The notes beneath the pieces were generated by a model that worked only from the letters and a program-made list of their open reading frames with translations, did no database searches and was not told the DNA's origin. A stretch of DNA of 34,360 nt from Candidatus Eisenbacteria bacterium (GTDB lineage Bacteria > Eisenbacteria > RBG-16-71-46 > SZUA-252): positions 1 to 34,360 of the forward strand of contig DASTBC010000219.1 in assembly GCA_035712245.1 (NCBI GenBank), written 5' to 3'. The position numbers were made by a program, and so were the translations under genes. This document shows, in pieces, positions 27,168 through 34,360 of this stretch (its first letter is position 1; each line of letters begins with the position of its first letter).

Positions 27168-27909
27168 TCTTGTCACCCTCTTTCGGTTTCAGTTGGATCG
27201 ACAGCGTCTGGGATTCTCCGAAGGCGTTCTGGACCACCTGCAGGTCCATCTTCGAGATTCCGGAGATGTAGCCGTTCACGACCGGGTCGCCGACGCGGAG
27301 CACGTAGGCCCGTCCCCGGCTGTCCTCCACGAGCGCGAACTTGTCCGCCGAGCCCCACATGATGCCCACCAGGTGCATGTCCCCCACGTCGACGAGCGCT
27401 CCCTCACCGTCGCTCTGGAACTTCCCGTCGAGGAGGGAGAGGAAGGGATCGCGTCGCGTCGCGCTGGTGTACACGTACTGCTCGCGCGCGAAGAGGACGC
27501 TGGCGTCGAGCGACTGGGGCGCCTCGACCGCGGCGCCGGAGACGCCGGGCACGCCCGCCGCGCCGAGGGGCGCGGCCTGAGTTCCCGCAACGGCACCGGC
27601 CTGCGCGGGACTGGTGGCGACGGGCGGAGCCGGGACCGCGGCCGCGGGAGCGCTCGCCGGAGGCGGCGGAGCCTCGCGCTCCACCCACGCCGGCGCGGGA
27701 GGTCCGACCATGACCGGCGCCTCGCGCCGCGGCGTCGCGACGGCCGCCGGAGACGTGGCCACCGTCGGAGCCTTCACCGGGGCGACGGGACGCGTGAAGG
27801 TGTACACGCCGACGCCGAGCGCGGCGACGACCAGGAGCAGGACCAGCTGAACGATCCGGCTCTGGAAGAGCTTACTTTGCGGCAGCGCCAGGCTGCTTGG
27901 CAGGTTCAT
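27151..27909 (-). CDS. pilP: Type IV pilus inner-membrane component PilP
   Basis: PilP links the PilMNO platform to PilQ. The 252-residue protein has one N-terminal membrane segment (SRIVQLVLLLVVAALGVGVYTF, about 17-38), a long Ala/Pro/Val-rich linker (about 43-135), and the PilP beta domain: RRDPFLSLLDGKF, GDMHLVGIMWGSADKFALVEDSRGRAYVLRVGDPV and GYISGISKMDLQVV. Many PilP proteins are about 175-residue lipoproteins; here there is no lipobox but a membrane anchor, and the linker makes it longer. The start ATG 27909 follows GAGGGG and overlaps the pilO end by 38 bp. Confidence 0.9.
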   Translation of the reverse strand: MNLPSSLALPQSKLFQSRIVQLVLLLVVAALGVGVYTFTRPVAPVKAPTVATSPAAVATPRREAPVMVGPPAPAWVEREAPPPPASAPAAAVPAPPVATSPAQAGAVAGTQAAPLGAAGVPGVSGAAVEAPQSLDASVLFAREQYVYTSATRRDPFLSLLDGKFQSDGEGALVDVGDMHLVGIMWGSADKFALVEDSRGRAYVLRVGDPVVNGYISGISKMDLQVVQNAFGESQTLSIQLKPKEGDKNATRN

Positions 27910-28480
27910 TGGGTTTCCCCTCGGCCAGCGTGTATGCGGTCGCGACGAACTCCGCCTGGACGGTGTCGTCCAGATCCCCCTTCTCGAACCCCTTCACCCG
28001 GAGCTGCGACACGTTCACGAGCCGCGAGAGCTCCGCGATCTCTCCGAGGAACGCCCCGGCGCGGTGGAAGCCGCCGGTGACGGTGACCTGCACCGGGTTC
28101 TCGGTGAAGTCCGCCCCAGGGTTCGGCGTGCCCGGCTTGAAGAGCACGAACTTCACGCCCGACTCCTGGCCCGCGATCGTCACCTTGCGGAGCAGGCTCG
28201 CGACCTCCTTCTGCGTGGGCAGGAGCTCCTGCGCGACCGCCCAGCGCTGGTTCAGGAGCGCGAACTCCTTCTTGAGCTCCGGCAGCCGGTTCACGAGCTG
28301 CTGCGCCTTCGTGAGCTCGTTCATCTCCTTCGTGTACTCGGCCTTCAGGCCGCCGATCTCCTTGGAGCGCGCCTTGTAGTTGAACGGCACGAAGTCCGCG
28401 AAGATGTAGAGGTACACGAGGGCGACGATGCCCATGCCCACCAGGACCAGCTTCTGATTCTTCGGATCTTTCAGGTCCAT
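27872..28480 (-). CDS. pilO: Type IV pilus inner-membrane platform protein PilO
   Basis: The 202-residue PilO has a short cytoplasmic start, one membrane helix (KLVLVGMGIVALVYLYIFADFV, about 10-31), a coiled coil (LKAEYTKEMNELTKAQQLVNRLPELKKEF) and a ferredoxin-like periplasmic domain with NPVQVTVTGGFHRAGAFLGEIAELSRLVNVSQL. PilO pairs with PilN through the coiled coil. GGGGGAGAG precedes the ATG at 28480, 16 bp after pilN. Confidence 0.94.
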   Translation of the reverse strand: MDLKDPKNQKLVLVGMGIVALVYLYIFADFVPFNYKARSKEIGGLKAEYTKEMNELTKAQQLVNRLPELKKEFALLNQRWAVAQELLPTQKEVASLLRKVTIAGQESGVKFVLFKPGTPNPGADFTENPVQVTVTGGFHRAGAFLGEIAELSRLVNVSQLRVKGFEKGDLDDTVQAEFVATAYTLAEGKPNEPAKQPGAAAK

Positions 28481-28496
28481 CGCTCTCCCCCGCCCG

Positions 28497-29087
28497 TCAG
28501 GAGGTCGCCGCCGGCGCCTGCGCCGAGGTCGCCGACTGGAGGGTCATCTTGGCCGTGACCGTGAACTTCACCACGTTGCGCTGGTCGATCGTCCCCTTCT
28601 CCGCCACGACCAGGTCGACCTCGCCATAGAGCGGCGAGGCCTCGAGCCGCGACATGAAGTCCGCGACGAGGAGGTTGGAGAAGGTGACGCCGTCGATCTT
28701 CACCTGGTCCGTCCCCACCTCCTCGTAGTTCGAGAGCCAGAGGTGATCGGGAACGCAGCGGGAGAGCTCGTCCACGAGCTTCACCCGGATGAGCCGGTTC
28801 TTGTCGAGCGTGCTGATCACGCCGAGCCGGCGCTGGAGCTCCTCGCGCTTCTGCGTGAGCTCCTGGATCGTCTGGATCTGGGGCCGCAGCTTCTCGGCGT
28901 CCGCCTTGGCGCGCGCGATGTCCGCCTTCAGCCGCCCGACCTGGAGGGTCTGGATCACCGAGAACGCGCCGAAGAGCGCGACGACGCCGACCAGGACGAG
29001 GACCGGCACGATCGCGCCCATCTTCGGGAGCTGGAAGCTGCGCTTCTGCTGGCGCTCTTCCCTGGGCAGCAGGTTGATGCGAATCAT
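28497..29087 (-). CDS. pilN: Type IV pilus inner-membrane platform protein PilN
   Basis: The 196-residue PilN starts MIRINLLPREER, the conserved cytoplasmic INLLP motif that docks into PilM. A membrane helix (VPVLVLVGVVALFGAFSVIQTL) and a coiled coil (LKADIARAKADAEKLRPQIQTIQELTQKREELQRR) follow. The periplasmic ferredoxin-like domain contains the typical HLWLSNYEEVGTDQVKIDGVTFSN. The Shine-Dalgarno GAGGGGG overlaps the pilM stop codon, 10 bp upstream. Confidence 0.96.
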   Translation of the reverse strand: MIRINLLPREERQQKRSFQLPKMGAIVPVLVLVGVVALFGAFSVIQTLQVGRLKADIARAKADAEKLRPQIQTIQELTQKREELQRRLGVISTLDKNRLIRVKLVDELSRCVPDHLWLSNYEEVGTDQVKIDGVTFSNLLVADFMSRLEASPLYGEVDLVVAEKGTIDQRNVVKFTVTAKMTLQSATSAQAPAATS

Positions 29088-29097
29088 GGATCCCCCT

Positions 29098-30126
29098 CTA
29101 TCGCAGCGCGAGGCCGACGGCGACGGTCAGGACCGGGGCCACGCTCTCCGGCGCGTCGCCGCCGAAGAGTCCCGGATCGTACGAGAGCCTCTGCACGGGA
29201 TTCACGATGGCCACGGGCACCTGGTGCCGCGCCGCGAGCACGTCCGCCAGGCTGGGCACGCGCGCGCTCCCGCCGGACACGAGGATCCGGTCCACGCGGT
29301 CCGCGTCGCCCGCGGACTTGAGGAAGGCGATCGCGCGATCGATCTGCACCGAGAGGTCCTCGCACGTGGCCTGGACGATCGACGCCACGTCGATGCCGCC
29401 CTCGTTGTGCCCCCGCAGCGCGCTCATCGCGTCCGCCTGGCTCACGTTGTGCCGGCGCTGGATTCCCTCGACGAACGAGTTCGCGCCCACCGAGAGATCC
29501 TTCGTGAAGTGGGGGATCGAGTCCCGGACGATGTTCAGGTTCGTGATCTCCGCCCCGATGTTCAGGAGCGCGACCGTCTCGCCGGGCGCGAGGTCGTAGT
29601 TCGCCTCGACGGCGTTCTGGATCGCGAACGAGTCCACGTCGATGATCGACGGCTGGAGTCCGGCCTCGCGGATGATGTCGGCGTGGTTCGCCACCATGTC
29701 CTTCTTCGCCGCGACGAGCAGGACCTGCATCTTCTTCTGGTCGACGTTGGGATTGATGATCTGGAAGTCGAGCGACACGTCGTTGATGTCGTACGGGACG
29801 TGCTGCTCGGCCTCCCACTGGATCGCCTCCTTGGCGTCCTCCTCGTTGAGGCGGTCCATGAGGATCTTCTTCACGATGACGGCGCGGCCGGAGACGGCGG
29901 TCACCACGTTCTTGCACTTGATCTGGCGAGCTTCCATCAGGTTGGTGATGGCCTCGTGGACCATCTGGCGGTCCATGATCTCGCCGTCGACGATGGCCTC
30001 GGAGAGAGGCTCGGAGATTCCGTAATTGACCAGACGGTCGCCGGTGCGGTCCCGCGCGATCTCCACCACCTTGATCGAGCTCGACCCGATGTCGAGGCCG
30101 ATCGTGCTCTTCTTCTTGCCGAACAT
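29098..30126 (-). CDS. pilM: Type IV pilus assembly ATPase-like protein PilM
   Basis: This 342-residue cytoplasmic actin/FtsA-like protein binds the PilN N-terminus. Blocks: MFGKKKSTIGLDIGSSSIKVVEI (phosphate 1), SGRAVIVKKILMDRLNEEDAKEAIQWEAEQHVPYDINDVSLDF, VLLVAAKKDMVANH, ALLNIGAEITNLNIV (phosphate 2), and VDRILVSGGSARVPSLADVL (adenosine site). The start is ATG 30126; the frame is open to 30282 but that part lies in the regulatory gap. First gene of pilMNOPQ. Confidence 0.96.
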   Translation of the reverse strand: MFGKKKSTIGLDIGSSSIKVVEIARDRTGDRLVNYGISEPLSEAIVDGEIMDRQMVHEAITNLMEARQIKCKNVVTAVSGRAVIVKKILMDRLNEEDAKEAIQWEAEQHVPYDINDVSLDFQIINPNVDQKKMQVLLVAAKKDMVANHADIIREAGLQPSIIDVDSFAIQNAVEANYDLAPGETVALLNIGAEITNLNIVRDSIPHFTKDLSVGANSFVEGIQRRHNVSQADAMSALRGHNEGGIDVASIVQATCEDLSVQIDRAIAFLKSAGDADRVDRILVSGGSARVPSLADVLAARHQVPVAIVNPVQRLSYDPGLFGGDAPESVAPVLTVAVGLALR

Positions 30127-30199
30127 GCGCGCTCCGATTGGAGGTGGGATTGCCGTCCCCCGGAACCGACTTCGGCCGGGGACCGTCGCGGCTGGATCG

Positions 30200-30215
30200 A
30201 GCAGCTTCCATGCCA
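30200..30215 (-). promoter_or_regulatory. Sigma-54-like promoter candidate upstream of pilM
   Basis: Minus-strand TGGCATGGAAGCTGCT against consensus TGGCACG-N4-TTGCT: the invariant GG and GC pairs are correctly spaced and only two defined positions differ. Predicted start about 65 nt before the pilM ATG. No activator gene or rpoN is in the window. Confidence 0.35.
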
Positions 30216-30282
30216 CGAGCGGCATCACCTGCAACGTGAAGCCTTTAGCCTTGAACGCGTTACGGCGTGCTCCCGCGCGCAC

Positions 30283-30326
30283 CGCGCTTTGCGCGAGCCA
30301 CCCCGGCCCTTCGTGCGTTTCGCACG
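30283..30326. repeat. Two TTT-loop palindromes in the pilM/DUF2723 divergent gap
   Basis: CGCGC-TTT-GCGCG at 30283-30295 and CGTGCG-TTT-CGCACG at 30312-30326, 29 bp apart start to start, in the 223-bp gap between pilM and the DUF2723 gene. They could be operator half-sites or small hairpins. The rest of the gap shows only the sigma-54-like site. Confidence 0.35.
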
Positions 30327-30349
30327 CGCTTCTGCTAGGTTCCCCGCCG

Positions 30350-31927
30350 ATGCCCCGCTACGCCCACGGCGCCGCATGGGTCGCCGCGCTCGCCGCGCTC
30401 TGGGTCTACGCCGTCACCCTCTCCCCCACGGTCACGTGGCGGAATCACGGAGAGGACTCGGGCGATCTCCTCGTCGCGTCCGCGACGCTCGGAATCCCGC
30501 ATCCGACCGGGTACCCGCTCTACGTCGTGCTCGGCCGCGTCGCGAGCCTGGTCCCTCTCGGCTCCGTCGCGTACCGGATCAATCTCGTCTCCGCGCTCGC
30601 GGGCGCCGCGAGCGTCTACTTCCTCGCGCGCTGGATCCTCGAGCTCGCGCCGAGAGCCCTCGGCCCATCCGCGGCCGTGTTCGGGGCCGTCCTGGGCGCG
30701 CTCCTCTACGCGTTCTCGCGCGGCGCTTGGAGCCAGAGCGTGCTCGCCGAGGTCTACACGCTGAACGTGGCCATCCTCGGCGCGTCCCTCTGGGCCATCG
30801 CCCGCGCGGACCGGACCGGAAGCGCGCGGTGGCTCTTCCTGTCCGCGTACCTTCTCGGACTCGGGCTCGCCAACCATCTCCTGATCCTCGCGGCGGCCCC
30901 GGCCCTGCTGGTCGCGGCGGGGCGGCGCGTCGTTTCCCGGAAGATCGGCTTCGCGGGCATCGTTCTGTTGCTCCTTCTCGTACTCTGGGGGGTCTCGCTC
31001 GACCTCTATCTTCCGATCCGGGCGTCCCGTGGGCCGGAGTTCAGCTGGGGAGTTCCGAACACCGCCGAGCGGCTCTGGTGGGTGCTGACCGGAGCCCAGT
31101 ACGCCCGGAACTTCTTCGAGCGGAGCCTTCCCGAGGCGCTCGCCCACCTGGTCCCCGGACGCTGGCCGGTCGACTTCGGGACGGGACTCCTCCTCCTCGG
31201 AGCGGGACTCGTGGCGTGCGCGGCGCTCGCGCTCCGGTCGCGCGGGCGGCCGGCGGAGGGCGCGGAACGCGGCTGGATCGGGCCACTGCTCCCCGGGCTC
31301 GCCGCGCTCCTCGCCTCGGGGACGCTCCTTTCGGCATATTCGATCGTGGACGACGTGGGCTACTGGATGCCCGTCGCGTACGTCGCCTGCGCGCTCGCCG
31401 GCGCGGGGCTGGCCGGGCTGTGGAGCCTGGTGCGCTCGAGCGGCGCCCGTGGCGCGCTCGCGGTGGCGGCGTCGGGACTCGTCCTCTGGGGCGCGGCGCG
31501 TACCTGGCCCGAGGTGGACGCCTCCACGGATCTCGTTCCCTACGTGTACGCGCGCCGGAGCCTCGAGGCCGTCGAGCCGAACGCGCTCATCGTGAGCGAG
31601 TACGACGGGAGGACGTTCGCGCTCTGGTTCTACAAGGCGACCGAGTTCCGGAGATCGCATCCGGACCTCGTCGTGGCGTACAAGTACCTCCTCGTCTGGG
31701 AGTGGTACCGGCTCCACCTCGCGAAGCGCTATCCCGGGCTCGGCGTCCCGCCCGGCAACGACGACCTCGACGTGCTCCTGAACCGGATCGTCGCCCGGAA
31801 CATCCGGAAACGGCCGGTCTATCTCGTGCGCGACGATCCGGGTCTCGCGCCCGTCTTCCGAACGGAGCCGGTCGGGCTGCCCCAGCTGCCCCTCTTCCGC
31901 GTGCGCCTCGTGGAGCCCGCGCCATGA
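30350..31927 (+). CDS. DUF2723 multi-pass membrane protein (GT-C / O-mannosyltransferase-like)
   Basis: This 525-residue polytopic membrane protein matches DUF2723, related to protein O-mannosyltransferases (TMEM260-like GT-C enzymes). The first extracytoplasmic loop has the acidic motif NHGEDSGDLLVASATLGIPHPTGYPLY, close to the family DSGEL..ALGIPHPPGYPLY, and is followed by VAYRINLVSALAGAAS. About ten membrane helices fill residues 8-420; the soluble C-terminal part (about 435-525) includes NALIVSEYDGRTFALWFYKATEFR and VYLVRDDPGLAPVF. The likely role is transfer of a lipid-linked sugar to an exported acceptor; substrate unknown. It starts at ATG 30350, divergent from pilM, and overlaps the next gene by 4 bp (ATGA). 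Confidence 0.85.
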   Translation: MPRYAHGAAWVAALAALWVYAVTLSPTVTWRNHGEDSGDLLVASATLGIPHPTGYPLYVVLGRVASLVPLGSVAYRINLVSALAGAASVYFLARWILELAPRALGPSAAVFGAVLGALLYAFSRGAWSQSVLAEVYTLNVAILGASLWAIARADRTGSARWLFLSAYLLGLGLANHLLILAAAPALLVAAGRRVVSRKIGFAGIVLLLLLVLWGVSLDLYLPIRASRGPEFSWGVPNTAERLWWVLTGAQYARNFFERSLPEALAHLVPGRWPVDFGTGLLLLGAGLVACAALALRSRGRPAEGAERGWIGPLLPGLAALLASGTLLSAYSIVDDVGYWMPVAYVACALAGAGLAGLWSLVRSSGARGALAVAASGLVLWGAARTWPEVDASTDLVPYVYARRSLEAVEPNALIVSEYDGRTFALWFYKATEFRRSHPDLVVAYKYLLVWEWYRLHLAKRYPGLGVPPGNDDLDVLLNRIVARNIRKRPVYLVRDDPGLAPVFRTEPVGLPQLPLFRVRLVEPAP

Positions 31928-34092
31928 TCCGCGCCCTGCCGGCCGCGCTCGGGCGCCACGCGCGCCTCCTGCTCGTCCTCCTCGTCCTCGGCGTGACCGC
32001 GTTCCAGGTCGCGCGCGTCCTCCGGACGGAGCTCGAGATCACGGGCGGGGGAATCTCGCTCCCGCTCGACGACAGCTTCATCTACCTCCAGTACTCGCGC
32101 GCCATCGCCGACGGTCATCCCTTCGTCTACACGCCGGGGAACGAGCCCACGACCGGCGCCACGAGCCTCGGCTGGCCGCTCCTCCTCCTCCCGCCGCACC
32201 TCCTCCGTCTCGGTCCGGAGCTCTGCGTCGCGTGGGCGCTCGCGCTCGGGATCGTGGGATTCCTCGCCAGCGCGCTCCTCATGGCGCGCCTCGGAGCGAG
32301 GCTGGGCGGCCTCGTGGGAGGCGCGCTCGCGCTCCTTCTCTTCCTCGTGAGCCCGCACCTTCTCTGGGGATACCTGAGCGGAATGGAGATCCCGCTCTAC
32401 GGCACCGTTCTCCTCGCGTCGGTCTCCGTGTATCTCGACGAGCGGCTGACGGCGCGCTTCCGACGGCTCCCGTGGTGGCTCCTCGCCCTCGCGCTGAGCC
32501 GTCCGGAGGGGGCGATCCTCTGCTTCGTGTTCGGCCTTCTGATGTCATGGGACGCGTGGCGCGCGGGACGCGAGCGCCAGGACGGCGAGACGGGGAGCGC
32601 GACGCCGTCGCCGAACTCCAGAACGGGAGCCGCGGCACGGCTTCTCCTTCCCTTCGTCGCGGGCGCGCTTCCCTTCCTGGTCAACCTCGCCGTGTCGGGG
32701 ACGATCGAGTCGACCAGCTCGCAGGCGAAGTCGATCTTCTCGGAGCCCTACCGGGAGACGCGGACCGAGTACGTCACGAACGCACCCACGATCTGGCGGG
32801 ACATCGCGACGTGCTACCTGACGCAGTTCTTGCTCGACGACCGCACCGGCCCCCTTCCGCGGATGATCCTGCCGAGCGCCGCCGGGATCGCGCTCTACGT
32901 TCTCTTCGCCTTCGTTCCGCGGCGGAGGCCGTGGCCCGGAGGCACCGGTCTGATCCTGCTCGTCCTGGCCGGGATCGTCGTCAACTCGATCCCGGTCTTC
33001 TGGCAGGTGCACATGTTCCGGTACCAGCAGGGCCTCCTGCCCCTGGTGCTCCTCGTCTACGCCGCGGGGTGGGGACGGCTCGCCTGGTTCGCCCGCGGGC
33101 GCGTCCCGGGACCGGTCGCGGTGGGCGCGGCGGCCCTCGCGCTGGCGGCGCCCCTCGCCGCATGGCTTCCCCTCCTCGTGCGCGCGAACGGCGAGATCAT
33201 CCGGTTCTACGGACACAACTGCGAGAACATCCTGCACCAGCAGGTCGCGACCGGACGGTGGATCGACGCCAATCTCCCGAAGGACGCGATCGTGGGCCTG
33301 AACGACGCCGGCGCGATCGCCTACTACGGCCGCCGCTCCACCGTCGACCTGGTCGGGCTCACCACGGCCGGATTCGCGCCGGTCTACCGCTCCGGGCTCG
33401 GCTGCCTCTTCGAGCACCTGAGGCGCCTTCCCGAGAAGAGGCTCCCCACCTACTTCGCGATCTATCCGGAGTGGTTTCCGTACTGGACGGAGAGCGGGAT
33501 CCTGGGGCCGGAGAGCTACCGCGCGACGCTCGCCTTCAACACGATCGCCGGCGGCGTGACGAAGGTGGTCTATCCGGCGTCCTGGATCGACGTGCGGCCG
33601 ACCGATCGCCCGGTGCGAACGGACGCGCCGGAGCTGCGCGCCAAACGGGTGGTGGACGAGCTGGACCACGCATGGCTCGAGGGAGAGCGCCGGCACGCCT
33701 GGAGCGCCGAGCCCGAGGCGAAGGACGTGCTGCGGCGCTACGCTTACGCGGACGTGCGGACGAGGCCCGTGACCGACGCGGGACGGATCCTGCGGGGCGA
33801 CGAGCGGTTCGAGGCTTCGGTCACACCCGGACGCGATCTCGTCCTCGTGATGCGCACGGACGCATGGTACCCGAGCCGCCTCCGGGTCGAGGTCGATGGG
33901 AAACCGGCGGGGACGTGGAGCATCGCGCGCTCGGAGAGCGTCTGGATCGAGCCCCGGATCGCGATCCCCGGAGGGCTCCTGACACGCGAGCGGCCGGAAT
34001 TCCGGATCCGGAGGGAGCGCGAAGGCGAGGCGTTCGGGAGAGTCGGCGTCGGGAGAGACTACACGCCGTTCCACTACTGGCTCTACCAGTAG
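31924..34092 (+). CDS. GT-C family integral membrane glycosyltransferase-like protein
   Basis: The 722-residue protein has an N-terminal membrane helix, then the GT-C type first loop PLDDSFIYLQYSRAIADGHPFVYTPG with a DD motif and TTGATSLGWPLLL. About ten hydrophobic segments extend to residue 420. The C-terminal 300 residues are soluble, including NLPKDAIVGLNDAGAIAYYGRRSTVDLVGL, as seen in polyprenyl-phosphate-sugar-dependent transferases, and end with a beta-rich segment (SVTPGRDLVLVMRTDAWYPSRLRVEVDGK). The ATGA overlap with the DUF2723 gene indicates a two-gene operon. A surface glycosylation role is inferred; acceptor unknown. Confidence 0.8.
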   Translation: MIRALPAALGRHARLLLVLLVLGVTAFQVARVLRTELEITGGGISLPLDDSFIYLQYSRAIADGHPFVYTPGNEPTTGATSLGWPLLLLPPHLLRLGPELCVAWALALGIVGFLASALLMARLGARLGGLVGGALALLLFLVSPHLLWGYLSGMEIPLYGTVLLASVSVYLDERLTARFRRLPWWLLALALSRPEGAILCFVFGLLMSWDAWRAGRERQDGETGSATPSPNSRTGAAARLLLPFVAGALPFLVNLAVSGTIESTSSQAKSIFSEPYRETRTEYVTNAPTIWRDIATCYLTQFLLDDRTGPLPRMILPSAAGIALYVLFAFVPRRRPWPGGTGLILLVLAGIVVNSIPVFWQVHMFRYQQGLLPLVLLVYAAGWGRLAWFARGRVPGPVAVGAAALALAAPLAAWLPLLVRANGEIIRFYGHNCENILHQQVATGRWIDANLPKDAIVGLNDAGAIAYYGRRSTVDLVGLTTAGFAPVYRSGLGCLFEHLRRLPEKRLPTYFAIYPEWFPYWTESGILGPESYRATLAFNTIAGGVTKVVYPASWIDVRPTDRPVRTDAPELRAKRVVDELDHAWLEGERRHAWSAEPEAKDVLRRYAYADVRTRPVTDAGRILRGDERFEASVTPGRDLVLVMRTDAWYPSRLRVEVDGKPAGTWSIARSESVWIEPRIAIPGGLLTRERPEFRIRREREGEAFGRVGVGRDYTPFHYWLYQ

Positions 34093-34117
34093 GGAGCCGT
34101 CCGCCTCGGTTCGGGCC

Positions 34118-34360
34118 TCATTGATCGATCCAGGACGAAACCTCGTACTGCGTCAAGGCGTTCAGCTTCGCGATCATCTCGCTCGAATAGAGCACCTTGA
34201 TGTTTCCGTTGATCGCCGAGCTGCCGGCCAGCTCGCCCTGGACGACGAGCGCCCCCACGATGTTCTTGTCGGAGCCGCCTCCGACCACGTCCGCGTCCCC
34301 GAGACAGATCACGATCCCGTTCCAGTTGATCGTCCCGCCCATCGTGAAGTCGCCCTCGAC
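34118..34360 (-). CDS. C-terminal part of a PilX-like pilus-associated protein (runs off right edge)
   Basis: About 80 codons are visible and the frame stays open to the right edge, so the gene starts outside. The segment EGDFTMGGTINWNGIVICLGD, then KNIVGALVVQGELAG, SAINGNIKVLYSSEMIAKLN, resembles the C-terminal repeat-like region of PilX-type and related type IV pilus accessory proteins (G-x-F-x-W-x-G-I-V pattern and a YSS motif). The pilMNOPQ operon nearby supports a pilus role, but the family call is tentative. It is convergent with the glycosyltransferase gene, 25 bp apart, with no clear terminator between them. Confidence 0.55.
   Translation of the reverse strand, partial: VEGDFTMGGTINWNGIVICLGDADVVGGGSDKNIVGALVVQGELAGSSAINGNIKVLYSSEMIAKLNALTQYEVSSWIDQ

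Noticed and set aside
30336-30341. TGC-TAGGTT as an extended -10 giving a leaderless DUF2723 mRNA
   Set aside because: The hexamer matches the hrcA -10, but there is no -35 and the expected start would fall at the ATG itself; too weak to list.
28789-34092. A 1767-codon plus-strand open frame spanning pilN, pilM and the glycosyltransferase genes
   Set aside because: It is an artefact of very high GC: it runs antisense to pilN and pilM and out of frame through the DUF2723 gene. Only its last 722 codons are a real gene.

Overview
This is a very GC-rich stretch of chromosome from a Gram-negative-type bacterium. The cell-envelope evidence is a type IV pilus secretin (PilQ) with its PilMNOP platform and an LpxL/HtrB-family acyltransferase. 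The mixture of genes (bS21, HrcA/CIRCE, selenoprotein SelD, Obg, PilMNOPQ, DUF5683, DUF3467) would fit a Candidatus Eisenbacteria-like or other FCB-group or delta-proteobacteria-like lineage. That placement is inference; no marker here fixes it. The region is core housekeeping DNA. I see no insertion sequence, integrase, phage gene or CRISPR array.

Layout. Nearly everything is on the minus strand. From right to left: the end of a PilX-like protein at the right edge; two plus-strand membrane glycosyltransferase genes (30350-34092); pilMNOPQ (30126-25470); tandem hairpins; aroK-rsmD-coaD-aminotransferase, a possible 32-residue Cys-motif ORF and an FmdB-type zinc ribbon (25381-22136); isocitrate dehydrogenase, obgE, a HEAT-repeat protein, dprA and an acyltransferase (21966-17158); one plus-strand DUF3467 gene (16883-17191) divergent from a GAF-GAF histidine-kinase-like gene (16705-14489); tRNA-Phe, tRNA-Thr, glmM, glmS, ridA, selD and tRNA-Sec (14407-9234); DUF5683, lepA, lepB, hemW (9160-4882); hrcA-grpE-dnaJ-rsmE (4811-1254); rpsU; and the start of mutS2 at the left edge.

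How the genes work together. hrcA, grpE and dnaJ form a heat-shock operon with a CIRCE operator directly behind a TTGACA-17-TAGGTT promoter. glmM and glmS feed amino-sugar (UDP-GlcNAc precursor) synthesis. selD and tRNA-Sec are two parts of the selenocysteine pathway, and selD itself carries an in-frame UGA at the active-site position, so it is a selenoprotein and its reading frame is truncated by a standard ORF caller. pilMNOPQ, the PilX-like fragment and the two adjacent GT-C/DUF2723 membrane proteins suggest a type IV pilus locus that may include surface glycosylation.

The most notable points are the Sec-containing SelD with its UGA-proximal hairpin and co-directional tRNA-Sec; a histidine-kinase-like protein lacking its phospho-accepting His; an Obg GTPase with a non-canonical G4 motif; a possible translationally coupled 32-residue Cys-motif protein; and a sigma-54-like site upstream of pilM.
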